64,000 bases of DNA from an uncultured Alphaproteobacteria bacterium (GTDB lineage: Bacteria; Pseudomonadota; Alphaproteobacteria; HIMB59), in contig CACABO010000005.1 in the NCBI GenBank assembly GCA_902530745.1, forward strand, positions 1-64,000, read 5' to 3'. Under the pieces are notes generated by a model, which was not told where the DNA came from, made no database searches, and saw nothing but the letters and a program-made list of their open reading frames with translations. Every line of letters begins with the position of its first letter. Position 1 is the first letter of the stretch. Of this stretch, positions 60,456 to 64,000 are shown piece after piece. A program made the position numbers and the translations under genes.

Positions 60456-61208
60456 TTGTTAGATATTAGTTATTACTTAATAGTTTCTTTTTCTATTCTT
60501 TTATTTGCAATTTCAAAATCAGGTTTTTCCGGGGGTGGATTGGCTTTAATTTCAGTAACCCTATTATCCATAACTTATGGTCCTTTAACTGCAATAGCTA
60601 TATTAATGCCAATGTTAATTGTATGTGATGTAATTGCTTTGTTTTTAAATAAAAAACATTTTGAATATAAAATTTTATGGTCAATTGCACCATATTCTCT
60701 ATTAGGTGTTATTATTGGAACAATCTTGTTTAAATTTATTAATTTATCGATGATAAGTATTTTTATTGGATCAATTTCTTTACTATATGTTTTGCTTAAT
60801 TACTTAATCGCAGACAACAGAAATTTAAAAAAAATACCCTTTTATGGGAGTAAATCTTTTTGGGGAGCACTAGCGGGGTTTACTAGTTTTGTACTTCACT
60901 CTGGAGGATTGCCATTAAATATATATTTTATGTCAATTTATAATAAAAAAGTGCAGTTTGTTGCAGGGGTAGTTTTTTCTATTGCTTTAATAAATTTATT
61001 TAAATTAATCCCATATTTTTATTTGGAAATATTAAACTTTGAGAAGTTATATAGTTATTTAATTTTTTCACCAATTGCAGTAATAGGAGTTATTTTGGGG
61101 CACTGGATGAATAGTAAACTTTCAGATAATTCTTTTTTTACCATCATTAATATTTTTGTAGTAATAGGCTCGCTTCGATTAGTTTATTTGGGTTTAGTCG
61201 GTTTATAA
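60456..61208 (+). CDS. TauE/SafE family sulfite/organosulfonate permease
   Basis: A 250-residue membrane protein with about eight helices starting at a TTG. The family-specific SKSGFSGGGLALISVTLLS at about 23-41 and SKSFWGALAGFTSFVLHSGG at about 130-150 are the two repeat-start motifs. It may export sulfite or related anions. The start has no strong SD. Its 3' end overlaps the convergent small gene by 6 bp. Confidence 0.87.
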   Translation: MLDISYYLIVSFSILLFAISKSGFSGGGLALISVTLLSITYGPLTAIAILMPMLIVCDVIALFLNKKHFEYKILWSIAPYSLLGVIIGTILFKFINLSMISIFIGSISLLYVLLNYLIADNRNLKKIPFYGSKSFWGALAGFTSFVLHSGGLPLNIYFMSIYNKKVQFVAGVVFSIALINLFKLIPYFYLEILNFEKLYSYLIFSPIAVIGVILGHWMNSKLSDNSFFTIINIFVVIGSLRLVYLGLVGL

Positions 61209-61559
61209 TATCTTTTCTAAAATATTGATTAATTCAAATTCATTTTTAAATTCATTCATTTGTTTCTTATCTATTAATAATTTGTATTTACCTTCTTTTT
61301 CCTCAAGACATATAGGCAGGTCATCTTTGTAATTTAAAAGATTAAATTCTTCCAATTCTTCAGAATGTAGAAACTTAAAATTGTGTGATGAGCCCTCTAT
61401 AAATTTCTTCCACGTCTCGCGCATTTTCAGGTCGTGAGTAATTTTACATAAATTGCAATCATAGGTGCTCGGGGAGGCATATTTATGGACTGTATCAATA
61501 ATATAGTTCCATTTACCACCTTTGGCGTTATAGACAAAAATTATATTTTTACTGTTCAT
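61203..61559 (-). CDS. hypothetical protein in metXW operon
   Basis: A 118-residue protein from the ATG at 61559; the upstream frame is metW in another frame. N-terminal NIIFVYNAKGGKWNYIIDTV is followed by DCNLCKITHDLKMRETWKKF, which has a Cys-x2-Cys, and by FKFLHSEELEEF. I have seen this pattern only as a conserved hypothetical. It overlaps metW by 11 bp, suggesting coupled expression with methionine genes. Function unknown. Confidence 0.7.
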   Translation of the reverse strand: MNSKNIIFVYNAKGGKWNYIIDTVHKYASPSTYDCNLCKITHDLKMRETWKKFIEGSSHNFKFLHSEELEEFNLLNYKDDLPICLEEKEGKYKLLIDKKQMNEFKNEFELINILEKIL

Positions 61560-62145
61560 TAGTAATATGGAATAGAACTTCTTTACAAAATAAATTTGAA
61601 GGAATTTTACCGTTTTCAAATTTCTTTTGAGAAAGGACATCAAAAGTTGAAATTATTTTTAGATCTAAATCTGTTGCTAATTTTTTAAAATCTTTGATGC
61701 TACATGGGTGAATATAATCAGTATTATACCAGTGATCACTATTTGCTTTTTTTAAAAGAGAGTCAAAACTTCCTGTTAAAAGAAAATTTGAAATTTTACT
61801 CAGACGTGCTGAATTATTAAAGCTGACAATGATATTTTTACTTACTTTTTTAAGTGTGTTTAGTAATTGGTCTGGTTCTTGAACTGCCTGAATTGTCTGA
61901 GTCAAAAGACAATAATCGAATTGATTAAATGGAAAATCTTCAACTATTAAATTTATATCGCCGTGTATTACATCTAGTCCTTTTTCCAAACATTTAATTA
62001 CTTTTTCTTGATTTAATTCCACACCTTGAGCACTTATTCCTTTATTTTCTAGGTAAGTGATTAGCTCTCCATCAGAACAACCAATATCCAACACCTTTGA
62101 GTTTTCTGGAATTAAATTTAAAATGATCTCATAGTCTTTTCTCAT
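61549..62145 (-). CDS. metW: methionine biosynthesis protein MetW
   Basis: A 198-residue MetW of the SAM-methyltransferase fold. Motif I is [36 protein letters not shown] and [18 protein letters not shown] follow. MetW acts with MetX in homoserine acylation in many proteobacteria. Its ATG overlaps the metX stop by 4 bp (ATGA). It is in the expected place. Confidence 0.93.
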   Translation of the reverse strand: MRKDYEIILNLIPENSKVLDIGCSDGELITYLENKGISAQGVELNQEKVIKCLEKGLDVIHGDINLIVEDFPFNQFDYCLLTQTIQAVQEPDQLLNTLKKVSKNIIVSFNNSARLSKISNFLLTGSFDSLLKKANSDHWYNTDYIHPCSIKDFKKLATDLDLKIISTFDVLSQKKFENGKIPSNLFCKEVLFHITNEQ

Positions 62146-63263
62146 TTTATTCCCTTTAAAAATCCCTTAGCAACTTTAAAAAATTGTGGCTCATCTAATA
62201 AAAAACTATCGTGACCTCTATCTGATACGACTTCAGCAAAACTAACATTGGACCCAATAGAATTTAATAAAGATACTATCTCTCTTGACTCTTTTGTTGG
62301 AAATAGCCAATCACTGGTAAATGATAAAACTAGAAATCGGATCGAATTATCAATTATAGTTTTTTTATTTGCAATAATTTCATCTTTCACATCAAAATAA
62401 TCCATTGCTCGAGTCATATATAGATAGCTATTAGCATCAAATCGATCAACAAAAGACCTACCTTGATAACGAAGATAACTTTCGACCTGAAAGTCTATTC
62501 CAAAGCCAAAAGATAAATCATTTTTTTCTTGTAAATTTCGACCAAATTTATTTTGAAAAGCTTTCTCTGATAAGTAAGTAATATGAGCTATCATTCTTGC
62601 AACAGAGAGACCATTCTCAGGTTTTTCATTACTCTCCAAATATCTTCCATTTTGCCAATTAGGATCTAACATAATGGATTGCCTTCCTGCCTCGTCAAAT
62701 GCAATATTTTGTGCAGAGTGTTTCAATGAACCTGCTATGCTCATAATAGATCTCACACTCTCCGGATAAGTAGCGGCCCATTGTAGAACTTGCATTGCAC
62801 CCATTGAACCACCAGCGACAGATAGCAATTTGGATATTCCAAGCTCATCAACAAGTATTTTTTGTACTCTCACCATATCTCTAATCGTTATAGTGGGAAA
62901 ATCTAAACCATATATTTTAGAGGTATCAGGATTAGTATCATTAGGACCTGTCGTTCCAACACAGCCCCCAAGAACATTCGAGCAGATAACAAAGTATTTA
63001 TTCGTATCAATAGGCTTATCGGGTCCAATCATCAATTCCCACCAACCATTTTTTTTAGTTATAGGGTTTTCCTCTGCAGGGAATTGATCACCAGTTAATG
63101 CATGACAAACCAAAATTGCATTATTTTTTTGAGCATTAAGACTCCCATATGTTTGATAAGCGATTTGAAAATTCTTAATTTTTTTGCCAGAGTCCAATGG
63201 TAGCTCTTCATGGCATTTCAGTAAGAAACCTGGATATTCAGTATTTGCGATTATTTCTCTCAT
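62142..63263 (-). CDS. metX: homoserine O-acetyltransferase (MetX)
   Basis: A 373-residue alpha/beta-hydrolase-fold acyltransferase. [10 protein letters not shown] near 54-63, the nucleophile Ser153 in [12 protein letters not shown], and the late FTSDWLFP and [10 protein letters not shown] with the catalytic Asp and His are all present. It acylates homoserine for methionine synthesis; whether acetyl- or succinyl-CoA is used cannot be fixed by eye. A SAM-II-type riboswitch lies about 40 bases upstream and should shut it off when S-adenosylmethionine is plentiful. Confidence 0.94.
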   Translation of the reverse strand: MREIIANTEYPGFLLKCHEELPLDSGKKIKNFQIAYQTYGSLNAQKNNAILVCHALTGDQFPAEENPITKKNGWWELMIGPDKPIDTNKYFVICSNVLGGCVGTTGPNDTNPDTSKIYGLDFPTITIRDMVRVQKILVDELGISKLLSVAGGSMGAMQVLQWAATYPESVRSIMSIAGSLKHSAQNIAFDEAGRQSIMLDPNWQNGRYLESNEKPENGLSVARMIAHITYLSEKAFQNKFGRNLQEKNDLSFGFGIDFQVESYLRYQGRSFVDRFDANSYLYMTRAMDYFDVKDEIIANKKTIIDNSIRFLVLSFTSDWLFPTKESREIVSLLNSIGSNVSFAEVVSDRGHDSFLLDEPQFFKVAKGFLKGIK

Positions 63264-63299
63264 TTTTTAAACCTGTTCGAAAGATAACTGCGGGAGATA

Positions 63300-63346
63300 C
63301 GCTTTAGCTGTTTTACACCCGCAAGCTGCTATCAAATCGGTGAAAC
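63300..63346 (-). promoter_or_regulatory. SAM-II (metA-type) riboswitch
   Basis: Read on the minus strand, this 47-nt element runs CACCGATTTGATAGCAGCTT, then GCGGGTGTAAAACAGCTAAA and GCG. It has the SAM-II core: CACC pairing with GGTG in stem P1, the GATTTG loop segment, GCTTGC, the TAAAA stretch and GCTAAAG that forms the pseudoknot. It sits 37 bases before the metX start codon, where the element typically controls translation. The call comes from recall of the consensus, not a covariance search. Confidence 0.85.
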
Positions 63347-63429
63347 TGGAATTTAAGGCTTTTTGGATTAATTTTCAATATAAAATGATGATATTTTCTT
63401 TATATAGTTTATTTATTATCAAAAAAATT

Positions 63430-64000
63430 ATGAAAAATAGCCAACCAAAAAATACCTACAAGGGTGGAGCAGAAGTATTTAAAGGGTATGTAAGGCTTTC
63501 ATCAAATGAGAACAACTATGGTCCAGCTAAATCTGTAAAATCATTAATAAAAAAAAATATTAAATTTTCAAATATCTATCCTGAGCTTGATGGAGAGAGT
63601 CTAATTAATCAAATTGCTAAAACTTATAAAATAAATAATAAACAAATTATATTAGGTGCAGGCTCAGATGAGGTTCTCCAAATGATATATGCTACTTTTT
63701 CAAAACCCAATGATGAAGTCGTTTTTACTAAATATGCTTTTGCTATGTATTCAATCTATGCAAAACACTTTAGATGCAAAGTAAAAAAATATGATGATAA
63801 AGAGTTTCAATTTAAATTAGAAAATTTGAGTAAAATTATTAGCTCCAAAACAAAAATTGTTTTTTTAGCTAACCCCAATAATCCTACTGGGTCTATTTTT
63901 TACAAAAATGAATTAATTAAATTTTTAAATAAAGTAAGTAAAAAAACAATTATTGTTTTAGACTCAGCATACTGTGAATACATTAGAGATAAAAAATACG
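63430..64000 (+). CDS. hisC: histidinol-phosphate aminotransferase (HisC), 3'-partial
   Basis: The reading frame from the ATG at 63430 stays open to the window end (190 codons). It encodes a fold-type I PLP aminotransferase: VRLSSNENNYGPAKSV, ILGAGSDEVLQMIYAT and FLANPNNPTGSIFY match HisC, and LDSAYCEYI is the Asp/Tyr pair that contacts PLP. The PLP lysine lies beyond the end. HisC converts imidazole-acetol phosphate to histidinol phosphate, and related enzymes act on other amino acids. It is divergent from metX; the 166 bases between hold the riboswitch and both promoters. Confidence 0.9.
   Translation, partial: MKNSQPKNTYKGGAEVFKGYVRLSSNENNYGPAKSVKSLIKKNIKFSNIYPELDGESLINQIAKTYKINNKQIILGAGSDEVLQMIYATFSKPNDEVVFTKYAFAMYSIYAKHFRCKVKKYDDKEFQFKLENLSKIISSKTKIVFLANPNNPTGSIFYKNELIKFLNKVSKKTIIVLDSAYCEYIRDKKY

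Overview
The window is AT-rich DNA, tightly packed with genes, with many 1-11 bp gene overlaps. It reads as the chromosome of a free-living marine alphaproteobacterium with a streamlined genome. The evidence is a proteorhodopsin-family gene, a metX-metW pair behind what looks like a SAM-II (metA-type) riboswitch, a GST family gene, several solute ABC transporters with few or no recognisable regulators, and a UGA/UAA/UAG stop set. The sugar transporters, polyol genes and rhodopsin would suit the HIMB59/AEGEAN-169 type of lineage, but that placement is inference. I saw no IS element, prophage, CRISPR array or rRNA.

Layout. 1-7.96 kb (+): myo-inositol catabolism (iolE with an apparent frameshift, SDR, aldehyde dehydrogenase, Gfo/Idh oxidoreductase, iolC, iolB, iolJ-type aldolase) ending in an aldose 1-epimerase. 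7.96-13.46 kb (-): a Gld-type ABC export module (ATPase, permease, GldG-like protein, DUF4340 protein) and an iron-containing alcohol dehydrogenase. 13.6-16.1 kb: an orphan ParA ATPase and small unknown genes. 16.06-28.19 kb: a divergent cluster around a promoter region at 22.1-22.2 kb. It joins a CUT2-type ABC transporter (binding protein, double ATPase, two unusually long permeases) to a split biotin-dependent carboxylase (biotin carboxylase, biotinyl carrier, PxpB/PxpC-type halves) and a PxpA (LamB/YcsF) protein.

28.3-38.9 kb (+): a rhodopsin that keeps the Schiff-base counterion and lysine but lacks the carboxylic proton donor, a flotillin-like protein, an SCP2-like protein, an alpha/beta hydrolase, a sodium:solute symporter, both subunits of an N,N-dimethylformamidase-type amidohydrolase, a cupin and an MBL-fold lactonase-like protein. 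38.9-43.95 kb: xylose isomerase, HAD phosphatase and aldo/keto reductase (+), facing a Gfo/Idh oxidoreductase and a TIM-barrel isomerase (-). 44.1-51.2 kb (+): a CUT1 ABC transporter with a 63-residue membrane microprotein, followed by dihydroxyacetone kinase subunits DhaL and DhaK and a terminator.

51.3-56.5 kb: tRNA-Ala(GGC) and a run of small orphan genes around a 307-bp, extremely AT-rich gap. 56.5-64 kb: core genes (renalase-like oxidoreductase, PsiE, ung, gloB, methyltransferase, TauE/SafE permease, metW, metX, SAM-II riboswitch, hisC running off the end).

How the genes fit together: three solute-uptake modules are each joined to their own catabolic enzymes (inositol; a probable cyclic amide or urea-like compound with its split carboxylase; a probable polyol or triose/tetrose with DhaKL). 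A fourth module pairs a sodium symporter with a formamide-type hydrolase. The rhodopsin sits between the two amide-related modules on the same strand. The strongest candidates for undescribed biology are the carboxylase/transporter cluster and the rhodopsin-flotillin pair with its unusual helix-C motif.
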